This document shows, piece after piece, positions 12,101 through 24,100 of a DNA stretch of 64,000 nucleotides. Source of the DNA: G965115915 sp965115915 (GTDB lineage: Bacteria > Pseudomonadota > Gammaproteobacteria > Eutrophobiales > Eutrophobiaceae); assembly GCA_965115915.1 (NCBI GenBank), contig OZ220483.1, positions 372,001 to 436,000 on the forward strand, read 5' to 3'. Position 1 is the stretch's first letter, and every line of letters starts with the position of its first letter. The notes under the pieces were generated by a model. It made no database searches. It saw only the letters and a list, made by a program, of their open reading frames with translations, and was not told where the DNA came from. The position numbers and the translations under genes were made by a program.

Positions 12101-15100
12101 GGAGTGACGGTGAACCCGCAGGCGTTGACGGTGGATGAAGGAGACAGTGCTGGCGGTACCTACACGGTGGTGCTGGCGACGCAGCCGAGCGGGCCGGTGA
12201 CGGTGACGGTTGGTGGTACGCTGGGAGATGTGACGTTGAGTTCATCGGAGTTGACCTTTGCCACTAACACCTGGGACACGGCGCAGACGGTGACGGTGAA
12301 GGCGGGTCTGGATGCGGACGCGTCGGATGACAGCGTGTCGTTGATGCACACCGCGAGCAGCAGCGACAACGACTATCAGGGGGTGACGATCAACAGCGTT
12401 GAGGTGACGGTGAGAGACACGACGCCGGTGTTGCAGTTGCTAACGGACCCGGCGACAGTGAACGAGGGCAGTGCGATTCAGCTCCGTGTCACGGCAAACC
12501 GGGCGGTGGCCGGCAGTCTGTCGCTGAACCTGCGCATCGCGGACCGTTCGGTATGGCAAAGCACACGCTCCGCCGCCATGCCCAGCGGTACCGACGCGTC
12601 GGATTTCCCTGGTGGACTGACACAAAACGGGGTGACGGCGGCGTTCAATGGCGGAACCACGGCGACGGTGAGCATTGCGACAGGCAGCAACAGCGTGGAT
12701 GAAGGAGATGACTATTACCGGATCACGCTGGTGGCGGGCAGTGGCTATACCGTGGGGACAGACGCCAGCGCGGACGGTGTACTGGATGAACCGGTGACGA
12801 TTAATGACTTCGTCTTCCGTGTTTCAGGTGCACGTTCAGTAGAGAGCTCTATTATTGGTGTTGGGCGCCGGGACCCGCCGTATTTTCAGTGGTCCCGCAT
12901 ACGGGGTATCGTGTCCAATTATTCCGAGGGGCGGGGCCGCGCCGGCCTTCCTGCGCTAGCTGCCGGAGACGATGGTGGCTACCTGGTGTTCTATCCGTCG
13001 TCACAGACGGTGAGTGATTCGCAAGTGCCGAGCACTATAGCGGAATGTAGAAGCTTCAACGATGCGACCCGGGATCGTTTCTGTGTCCATGGGCCGTCGC
13101 GGAACTTCTATCAGTATGCTGCTAATGGTGGTGTGATAGACATCGCGGGGGATACGACGTTACCGACTAACGGTTTTGCGGCGCTTTCCTTAGGCGGTTC
13201 GGGTTATAGTATACCGACCCGTTATGTGGACCTGACCGCGGCGAGCTACACGATGCGTTTTCGGCGTTACACCGGGACCCTCAGTGCGGCGGTGACGGCG
13301 TTGCGTATGGGGACGATGGTGACGGTGCCGGCGTTGACGCTGGAGACGGCGCCGTCCACGGTGACGGAAGGTGCTGCGATCAGTGTGACGGTGACTTCGG
13401 ACAGCAATGTGACGGGGACGCTGTCGGTGAGTCTGACGCTGGCGGACCGAGGTTCGAGTGGCTTCACTGCGGATGACATCATGGGCACACTGACGCAGAC
13501 GTTTACCACGGGCAATTTTAACGGGGGCACGACGGCGGCGGTGACGATTGCGACGGTGAACGATGTGATTGTGGAGGGAGTGGAGACGTATAGCATTACG
13601 CTGGGGTCTGGCACGGGCTATACGTTGGGGAGTGATGTGACGGTGGATGGCACGTTGAACGACAACGACACCGCGCAGGTGACACTGGCCAGCACGACCA
13701 TTGCGGTGACGGAGGGTCAGTCGTTGACGGTGCCGGTGACGCTGAGCGCGGCGGCGGATGCGGTGGTGAATGGGCGTGTGACGCTGAGCGACGGCACGCC
13801 GACGGCGGATTTTGCTGCGGCGAGGATGAATTTCAGTATTGCCGCGGGTGATACCGGTGGTAACGCGGTTTTCCTGCCGAAGACTGCGAATAACGGAGAT
13901 GGTAATTACAACGCGCCGCGCAGTTACACGGCGACGGTGACGCTGACGAGCCCGCCGATGGGCGTGACGGTGGGAACTGACAACACGGACACGGTGACGG
14001 TAACGGACAACACGGCGGCGCCGAGCGCGGGCGTGACGGTGAGCCCACAGGCGTTGACGGTGGATGAGGGGTCGATGGGGAGCTACACGGTGGTGTTGGA
14101 TACGCAGCCGAGTGCGGTGGTAACGGTGACGCCGAGCAGCAACAATGCGGATGTGACATTCTCGCCCTCGACGCTGCGTTTTGGTACGGGTACGGGTGGT
14201 GGAGGCTGGGACACGGAGCAGAGTGTGACGGTGACGGCGGGTTCGGACGCGGATGCGGATAATGACAGCGCGACGCTGACGCACGGCATCACGGGAGGTG
14301 ACTACGCCTCGGTGGATGTGCCGGATGTCAGTGTGACGGTGACGGACACGACGCCGAAGTTGACGCTGGAGACGAACCCGACGGCGGTGAGCGAGGGCAC
14401 TGCGATCAGTGTGACGGTCACCTCGGACAAGGATGTGACGGGGACGCTGTCGGTGAGGCTGACGCTGGCGGACCGTGGTTCGAGTGGCTTCACTGCGGAT
14501 GACATCATGGGCGCACTGACGCAGCCGTTTACCACGGCGAGCTTTGGCGGTGGCAAGACGGCGGCGGTGACGATCCCGACGGTGAACGATGCGATTGTGG
14601 AGGGAGCGGAGACGTATACCATCACGCTGGTGTCGGGCACGGGCTATGCGTTGGGGAGTAGTGTGGCGGTGGATGGCACGTTGAACGACAACGACAGTGC
14701 GGAGGTGACGCTGGCCAGCGGGACCATTGCGGTGACGGAGGGTCAGTCGTTGACGGTACCGGTGACGCTGAGCGCGGCGGCGGACACGGTGGTGAATGGG
14801 CGCGTGACGCTGAGCGATGGTACGCCGACGGCGGATTTTGCTGCGGCGATGGTGAACTTCAGTATTGCCGCGGGTGATACCGGTGGTAACGCGGTTTTCC
14901 TGCCGAAGACTGCGAATAACGGAGATAGTATGTACAACGCGGCACGTAGTTACACGGCGACGGTGACGCTGACGAGCCCGCCTGCGGGTGTCACGGTGGG
15001 AAGTGATAACACGGACACGGTGACGGTGACGGACAACACGGCGCCGCCGACGCCGGGTGTGACGCTGAACCGTTCCTCGCTGACGGTGACGGAGGAGGAT

Positions 15101-18100
15101 ACGACGGGTGTCAGCTATACGGTGGTGCTCAATACGGCGCCGACGGGGGATGTGACGGTGACGGTGAGCAGTGCGGCGATAGGGGATGTGACAGCGACGC
15201 CGTCGGAGTTGACCTTTGGTACGGATGCGGGCAGTGGAGGCTGGGACACGGCGCAGAGCGTGAAGGTGACGGCGGGAGATGATAGCGACGCGGATAACGA
15301 CAGCGTGACGTTGACGCATACGGCGAGCAGCAGTGATAACAACTACGAGGGGGTGTCTATCAACAGTGTGATGGTGACGGTGACGGACAACGACACGGCG
15401 GGCGTGAGGCTGAGTGAGACCACGTTGACGGTGACGGAGGAGGATACGACGGGGGATAGCTACACGGTGGTGCTGGCTACCGAGCCGGATGCGGATGTGA
15501 CAGTGACGGTGGGGGGTTTCACGGGTACGGATGTGACGGCGACGCCGGCGCTGCTGACCTTTGGTACGGGTACGGGTGGTGGAGGCTGGGCCACGGCGCA
15601 GACGGTGAAGGTGACGGCGGGGGATGACGCGAATGCGAGTAACGAGAGCGTGACGCTGACGCATGCGGCGAGCGGCGCGACGGGATATACGGTTGGATTG
15701 GACATTGCCGATGTTGAGGTGAGTGTGACGGACAACGACACGGCGGGCGTGACGCTGAGCCCCCGTGCATTGACGGTGGATGAGGGGTCGATGGGGAGCT
15801 ACACGGTGGTGTTGGATACGGAGCCGAGTGCGGATGTGACGGTGACGCCGAGCAGCAACAATGCGGATGTGACATTTTTGCCGGCGACGTTGCGTTTTGG
15901 TACGGGTACGGGTGGTGGAGGCTGGGACACGGAGCAGAGTGTGACGGTGACGGCGAGGTTGGATGCGGATGCGGATAACGACAGTGCGACGCTGACGCAC
16001 GTCATTACGGGGGGTGACTACGCCAGGGTGAATGTGCCGGATGTCAGTGTGACGGTGACGGACACGACGCCGGAGTTGACGCTGGAGACGGCGCCGTCGG
16101 CGGTGAGCGAGGGCACTGCGATCCGTGTGACGGTCACCTCGGACAAAAATGTGTCTGGGACGCTGTCGGTGAGCCTGACGCTGGCGGACCGGGGTTCGAG
16201 TGGCTTCACTGCGGATGACATCAGGGGCGCGCTGACGCAGACGTTTACCACGGCGAGCTTTAGCGGTGGCACGACGGCGGCGGTGACGATCCCGACGGTG
16301 GACGATGCGATTGTGGAAGGAGCGGAGCGCTATCGCATTACGCTGGGGTCGGGCACGGGCTATGTGTTGGGGAGTAGTGTGAGGGTGAATGGCACGTTGA
16401 ACGACAACGACAGTGCGGAGGTGACGCTGGCCAGCGGGACCATTGCGGTGACGGAGGGTCAAACGTTGACGGTACCGGTGACGCTGAGCGCGGCGGCGGA
16501 CACGGTGGTGAATGGGCGCGTGACGCTGAGCGATGGTACGCCGACGGCGGATTTTGCCGCGGCGATGGTGAACTTCAGTATTGCGGCAAGTCAGACGAGT
16601 GGTAACGCGGTTTTCACGCCGAAGACTGCGAATAACGGAGATGGTAATTACAATGCGGCGCGCAGTTACACGGCGACGGTGACGCTGACGAGCCCGCCTG
16701 CGGGTGTGACGGTGGGAAGTGACGCCACGGACACGGTGACGGTGACGGACAACACGGCGGCGCCGAGCCCGGGCGTGACGGTGAGCCCCCGGTCGTTGAC
16801 GGTGGATGAAGGGGACAGTAATGGCGAGACCTACACGGTGGTGCTGGACACGCAGCCGAGTGCGGCGGTGACGGTGACGCCGAGCAGTAACAATGCGGAT
16901 GTGATGTTCACGCCAGCGACGCTGACCTTTGGTACGGGTACGGGTGGTCGAGGCTGGGCCACGGAGCAGAGTGTGACGGTGACGGCGGATGCGGATGCGG
17001 ATGCGGATAACGACAGTGCGACGCTGACGCACGGCATATCGGGAGGCGACTACGCCACGGTGAATGTGCCGGATGTCAGTGTGACGGTGACGGACACGAC
17101 GCCGGAGTTGACGCTGGCGACGGCGCCGTCCGCGGTGGCTGAGGGTACTGCGATCAGTGTGACGGTCACCTCGGACAAGGATGTGACGGGGACGCTGTCG
17201 GTGAGGCTGACGCTGTCGGACCGTGGTTCGAGTGGCTTTACTGCGGATGACATCAGGGGCGCACTGACGCAGATGTTTACCACGGCGAGCTTTGGCAGTG
17301 GCAAGACGGCGGCGGTGACGATCCCGACGGCGGACGATGCGATTGTGGAGGGAGCGGAGACGTATACCATCACGCTGGTGTCGGGCACGGGCTATGCGTT
17401 GGGCGATGATGTGGCGGTGGATGGCACGTTGAACGACAACGACAGTGCGCAGGTGACACTGGCCAGCACGACCATTGCGGTGACGGAGGGTCAGACGTTG
17501 ACAGTGCCGGTGACGATGAGCGCGGCGGCGGACACGGTGGTGAATGGGCGTGTGACGCTGAGCGATGGTACGCCGACGGCGGATTTTGCCGCGGCGATGG
17601 TGAACTTCAGTATTGCCGCGGGTGATACCGGTGGTAACGCGGTTTTCACGCCGAAGACTGCGAATAACGGAGATGGGAATTACAACGCGCCGCGCAGTTA
17701 CACGGCGACGGTGACGCTGACGAGCCCGCCTGCGGGTGTCACGGTGGGAAGTGATGCCACGGACACGGTGACGGTGACGGACAACACGGCGGCGCCGAGC
17801 GCGGGCGTGACGCTGAGCGAGACCACATTGACGGTGGATGAAGGGGATGCGACGGGTGACAGCTACACGGTGGTGCTGGCGACGCAGCCGGACGCGGATG
17901 TGACGGTGACGGTGTCCGGTTTTGGGAGTACGGATGTGGAGGTGAGTCCGTCGGAGTTGACGTTTGCCAGCGCCGCCTGGAACACGGCGCAGACGGTGAC
18001 GGTGACGGCGGCGGTGGACAGCGACACGGCTGACGAGGCGGCGGTGACGCTGACACATGCGGCAAGCGGTGCGACCGGCTATGGGGTCGGGCTGAGGATA

Positions 18101-21100
18101 GCGGATGTGACGGTGACGGTGACGGACACGACGCCGGGTCAGCCGACCGGCTTGACGGCGACGGCGGGCGACACGCAGGTGGAGCTGTCGTGGACCGCGC
18201 CCGGTTCTGGCGGGAGCATAGCGAGTTGGCAATACCGTGCGACGACGCAGACCTCGCGCTGGGCGGGGGCGTCGTGGACGCCGGTTCCGAGTTCCAATGC
18301 GGGTACGACCCGTTACACGGTGGAAAGCCTGACCAACGGCAGCCCGTACCGTTTTCAGGTACGAGCGGTGGGGTCGGTGGGTACGGGCAATGTTGGAGCG
18401 GCCTCAGCGGAGGCCAGCGCGACGCCGATGGCGGCGACCTCGCCAGGCGTGACGGTGAGTGAAGCCACGTTGACGGTGGATGAAGGGGATGCAACGGGTG
18501 ACAGCTACACGGTGGTGCTGGCGACGCAGCCGGATGCGGATGTGACGGTGACGGTGGCCGGTTTTGGGAGTACGGATGTGGAGGTGAGCCCGTCGGAGTT
18601 GACGTTTGCCAGCGCCGCGTGGGACACGGCGCAGACGGTGACGGTGACGGCGGTGGTGGACAGCGACACGGCTGACGAGGCGGCGGTGACGCTGACGCAT
18701 GCGGCGAGCGGTGCGACTGGCTATGGGGTCGGGCTGAGGATAGCGGATGTTGAGGTGACGGTGACGGACACGACGCCGGGCCGGCCGACCGGCTTGACGG
18801 CGACGGCGGGCGACACGCAGGTGACACTGTCGTGGACCGCGCCCGGTTCTGGCGGGAGCATAGGGAGTTGGCAATACCGTGCGACGACGGAGACCTCGGG
18901 CTGGGCGGATGCGTCGTGGACGGCCATTGCCGGTGCGGGCACGACGGGCCACACGGTGGAAGGCCTGACCAACGGCAGCGCGTACCGTTTTCAGGTACGT
19001 GCGGTGGGGTCGGTGGGGACGGACAATTTTGGGGCGCCCGCGGCGGAGGCGAGTGCGACGCCGATGGCGGTTGCGGTCTCGCCGGGGGTGACACTGAGTG
19101 AGACCCGTCTGACGATGCTTGAGGGCACGACGGCGATTTACACGGTAATTTTGAATACCGCGCCGAGTGCGGCGGTGACGGTGACGCCGAGCAGTAACAA
19201 TGCGGATGTGACATTCTCGCCGGCGACGCTGAGTTTTGGTACCCGCAGTGGCGCCGGTGGCTGGGACACGGCGCAGACGGTGACGGTGACCGGGGGACAG
19301 GACTTGGATACGGCGACTGACAGAGCGACGCTGACACACAGCATCAGCGGGGGGAACTACGCCTCGCTGACTGTGCCCAGTGTCGCGGTGACAGTGACGG
19401 ACAATGACACGCCTGGCTTTACATTCAGCACAGACAGGCTGACGGTGCCCGAAGGCGGCAGCGGGTCCTACACATTTCGGTTGAATGCCCGACTGTCAAC
19501 ATCAGATATGGCAATTCGTCTGAGTGTCGATGGCAGCAGCGATGTGACGGTGAACCCGACGTCGATATTTGTTAATACTGGCAACTGGGACCGGGTGGTG
19601 ACGGTGACGGTGACAGCAAGCGAGGACGATGCCGACTTCGAGGACGATGAGGCGACGGTGAGGCATGTGGTCCAGAGCGGCACTAGGAGCAACTATGCGG
19701 TCTTTAACAATTCCTTTATCAACCCCATTCAGGTGACGGTGACGGACAATGACGAGACGCCGGAGCTGACCCTGTCCGGTACGGCGAATGGCACGGAGGG
19801 GGGTAGCCTCAGTCTGAGTTTGAGTTCGGATGTGAATATAAGCGGTACGGCGGCTGTGAACTTTTCGGTGCAGGGCAGTCTCTCGGGTACGGACCGTGAC
19901 GCGGTGGCGGCGGACTTCAATGGCGGTAGTCTGGGTGGTGTAGTAACAGCGAGTTTCAACAATGGCCGGACGGCGACGGTGAGCCTGCCGTTGACGGATG
20001 ACGGGAGCGTGGAGGGCGATGAGGGTTTTCGTATCCGTCTGGTGGACGGCAGGAACTACGACGTGGCGGTGGGCTCGCAGACCCTGTCGGGGACATTGAC
20101 GGACAATGACGGGTTCCGTCTGACGGCGGAGACTGGCAAGGCTGTCACCGAGGGAAGGGAGCTGAGCCTGACGCTGAGCGCGGTGGCGACGACCGACGGA
20201 GGTACTAACTACGGCACGGACACGGGCTTCAGCGAGACGCTCGGCGGGCTTTCGTGGTCCTATGCGGGGGGCACGGCGGAGGCGGGGGATTTCCTCAGGG
20301 TGCCGGCCAGCGCAAGCTTCAGCAGCGGGACGGCGAGCGTCGCGTTTGTACCAGCGGATGACGCGGATACGGCGGAGGACTATCGCATCCGGTTGACCGG
20401 GGTGAGGGGGCACACGCTGGTGGATGGTGGCAATGCGGTAAGCGGCACGATAAACCCGTTGGAGGGGCGTCCGGTGACGGTTGCGGATGCCACGGTTGAC
20501 GAAGGGGACACGGTGCGGCTGCGGGTGACGGTGACGGGGCGTCTGTCGACGGATACCACGGTGGTTGCGGGGCGTTTGACGCTGGGTGCGAGCGGCGACA
20601 GTGCGACTTCCGGCGCCGACTACCGTGCGGGCCCGTTGAGTTATCGCATCCCGGCGGGTCAGACCGGTACCACGGTGGAACTGGTGACGGTGGACGATGC
20701 GTTGCTGGAAGGGCGCGAGGCGCTGAGCGTGCAGGCGACGGTGACGTCCCCGGCGACGGGGTATACGGGCGGGCCGCCGGCGACGGTGCGCATAGAAGAC
20801 GATGAGCGGGCCATGCTGTCTTTTGCCAGTACCGATGTCAGCGGGAGTGAAGCCGCCAGGAACGCGACGCTGGAGGTGCGGATAACCCGTGCGAGCGGTT
20901 TTACTGACCGGGTCGATTTTGAGTTGCGCCCGCGGGTGGTGACGGGAGACGACGCGGCCGAGGGCGGGGCGGATTTTTCCACGGTGCCGGTCGCGGGGCG
21001 TTTTCCGGCCAATAGCAGCACGGCGGTGTCGCTGGAGATACCGGTCACGGATGACGCGGAGGAAGAGGCGCGTGAGCGCTTCAGCGTTTCGCTGTCGACG

Positions 21101-24100
21101 GGCGTGGCCGGGGTCGGTGTGGGGGCGCCGGCCAGTGTTCGGATCACTGACAATGACCGGACATTGGGGCTCCGGCTGCCGCCCACGTATTACGCGACCG
21201 AAGGTGACACCGAGTTGACACCGAGGGGGCGTTATGTACCCGAGACACTGCCGCTGAACCGGGCGCCAATCGGGTTCACGTTTTCGGTGACGCCGGGGAC
21301 CGCGGTGGCGGCCGACTATACCGTGGGCGGCGGTGGGCGGGGGAGCCTTCGTTTTAGTGGAGAAAGCGGGATATTCACCCTCCCGGTGACGATTGTTGAC
21401 GATATGGCGGAGGAAGGGGTGGAGGTCTTTACCGTCACGCTGACCGGACCGAGTGCGCAGTTGGTGGAAGGGCACACGAGCATGGTGGTGCAGATTGCGG
21501 CATCGGACGCGATGGTGCCTGCCGGAGAGCAGGACTTTCAAAGCCCGGAGAACCCGCGCGATTCCAGATACAGTTTGTCCCGCGTGGGGGCTGACACGGT
21601 AACCGAAGGAGGGAGTGTCAATTACGACTTTCGGTATCACTATAGCCACCGTGAGGTGGGGCCGGATGACACGAACCCGACCCTGAGCCTGGCACAGATA
21701 AAGGAGCGTCTGGATAACGAGGGTATCGGCTATGTGGAGGTCAGGGACGGGAGTGATAACCTGGTCGCCTACAAGATAACCAATCCGAACCTGCCTGCGC
21801 GCGATGTGACGTTTTATATTCAACCGCTCCAGCTCGGGTTTGGTGAAGCAGCGGATGTGAGCGGGCTGACCTCGGCGGGCAGGACGGTGAGCGCTCTGGG
21901 AGGTGGGGCCTACAGGCTGCGTTTTCCGAAGACGACCAACAGCATCGCGGTGGTCGGAGACGAGGAGACGACGTTGACGCTACGGCTTGTGGTGGCGACG
22001 GCCGATGATGATGTTTTTGACCCGGGTCGGTACGGTACAAGCAAGTTTCTTGGCGAACAGTTTTTGCTGCGTTACGCGGTTGCACGTGTCAATGTCAGTG
22101 ATGCTGTGGTGGCCAGCGCGTTTGATGACAGCCCATTGAATAATCCTAGTGGTGGTGGCATTGCGGCGCTAGTCAATTCGAAGCGCTTCAAAATCCTGAA
22201 TAATGATGCGGCGCCGAACCTGAGTGTCAGCCTGAGCGGGACGCTGGGTGAAGGGTCGGATTCGATGCTGACGCTGACGGGGACGCTGAGCCGTGAATCG
22301 GTTTATGATGTGACGGTGCCGTGGACGACGATACCGGGCACGGCGGTGGCGGGCGAGGACTATACGGTGGCGAGCGGCTCGCTGACGGTGCCGGCCGGGG
22401 AGACCAGTGTCAGCCGCCGGATGGTGGAGCTGGGCGTGGTAGACGACGATGTGGCGGAAGGGACGGAACGCCTGTATGTGGCACTGGTACCGCTGCCGAA
22501 CAGGAACGCAGTGAACGATCGAGCCAGATACTTTGTGGTAGCCAATCCGACGCACCCGGCGCGTACCCCGGTGGACATCACGGACAATGATACGGCGGAT
22601 GTCAGTATGCCGCCGAGCCTGAGCCTGAGTAGCGCTGAGAATTGGTCAGTGGGTACGGTGCAGCAGATACGCGTGAGCCTGTCGAAGGCGGTGGATTACC
22701 ACTTGCGTGTGCCCTGGACCTCTAGCGGGAGCGCCACCCATTTTGGGGTACTGGATGTGTCCCCGCTGGAGTTTGCGCCGGGTGTGACCGAGCGTGTGGT
22801 GCGCGTGAAGCCGCGGCGTTCGGGGCTATCGAACACGGAGCAGGACTTCACGCTGACCCTGAGTGCGGTGTCTCCCAGCAATGGGGCCAGTCTGCCCGCC
22901 GACCCGAGCATCACGGCCACATTGCCGGCCGGTAGCGTTTCGCCGGGGGCGGGGTTTGGTGGCATACGGGCATTTAACATTGGGTCAACAGCAGCCACGT
23001 TCCTTATAACTTTCAGCTCTGCCAGCTACAGCGGTACACAGGGATCTTTTCGGGCCAGTTCAAGCCAGCCGGGTTGTAACTCGGTAACAGGCTCATTTGC
23101 TATTAGCGCGAACTCTGCGACCGCTGGAACCTCAGGTCTGATCTCCGAGTGTGACTACACCCTGGTTGTCAGTGCGGGGGGTGGCAGCACGGGTCTGGCT
23201 GCGATACAGAGCACGCCGTATCACTTTCGCACAGCTAGTGGTACTACTGCTGTTGATCGACCTCTTGGACGAGTGAACGGTGGTGCGTTGAGGGTTGGTA
23301 CGCTAACGGTGGCCGATGGGCTGGCGCGGCAGCGGATTTATCTGCCGGTCGCGCTGATCGACTATCAGGGTCAGATAATGGGGTCGGACACGGTGGAGGC
23401 GTCGGTGCAGGTGCAGCACACGCCATTGCTGCGTGAATTGCGTTTGCTGACACCGTTGTTGCGTTTTCGCCGTGGGCACCGTGAGACGGCGGCGGTATTT
23501 GAACTCAGCGGGACCCGGACCCTGCACAGTCAGCAGGATATCGGTGTGCTGGTGCGCGTGACCGGGAACCCGTTGCCGAGCGGGGTTGCTGGCACTGAGG
23601 CGACGGGGCAGATCCGGTTGTTGCCCAGCGCCACATTGTCGGCCCGCTGGGTGGGTGCGCAGCCGCTGACGCCTTCCCGGCTGGTGATCCAGGAGGACGA
23701 TGCCATGAACCCGGTCTCCATGCTGCAGGTGCGCCTGGACCAGCCACTGTCCACTACATTGACGGTGAACTGGACCACCCGGGACGGCAGTGCGGTGTCG
23801 TCGGGCGGCAGTCCGGATTACCGGGCCGGCAGCGGTCGGTTGGTTTTCATGCCGGGGGAGCAGCAGAAGACGGTGTCGGTTACCACGCTGGGTGACACGC
23901 AGGACGAGGGGCGGGAGTCGCTGTTTGTGGACCTGAGTAGCGCGTCGGGTCTGCAGGGGCTGAGGAACACCGGGGAGACCGTAACCGCGGTATTGGTCTT
24001 GAACAATGACGACGCTACGATAACGGCGAGTCTGGGTTCGGCCGCGGTGACGGGCAGTGAGGGGGGCAATGCGACCATACCGATTACGCTGTCGGCGGCT

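Noticed and set aside
13190..18232. A 1680-codon open frame on the minus strand, rich in Arg and His, opposite the adhesin repeats
   Set aside because: It is the antisense reading of GACGGTGAC-type repeat codons, which cannot form stops in that frame. Its composition is biologically implausible and it repeats with the sense modules.
19502..21823. A 773-codon Arg/His-rich minus-strand open frame, mirrored on the plus strand at 32815-34068 opposite the copy
   Set aside because: Same effect of codon bias in the adhesin gene; no start signals or recognisable domain.
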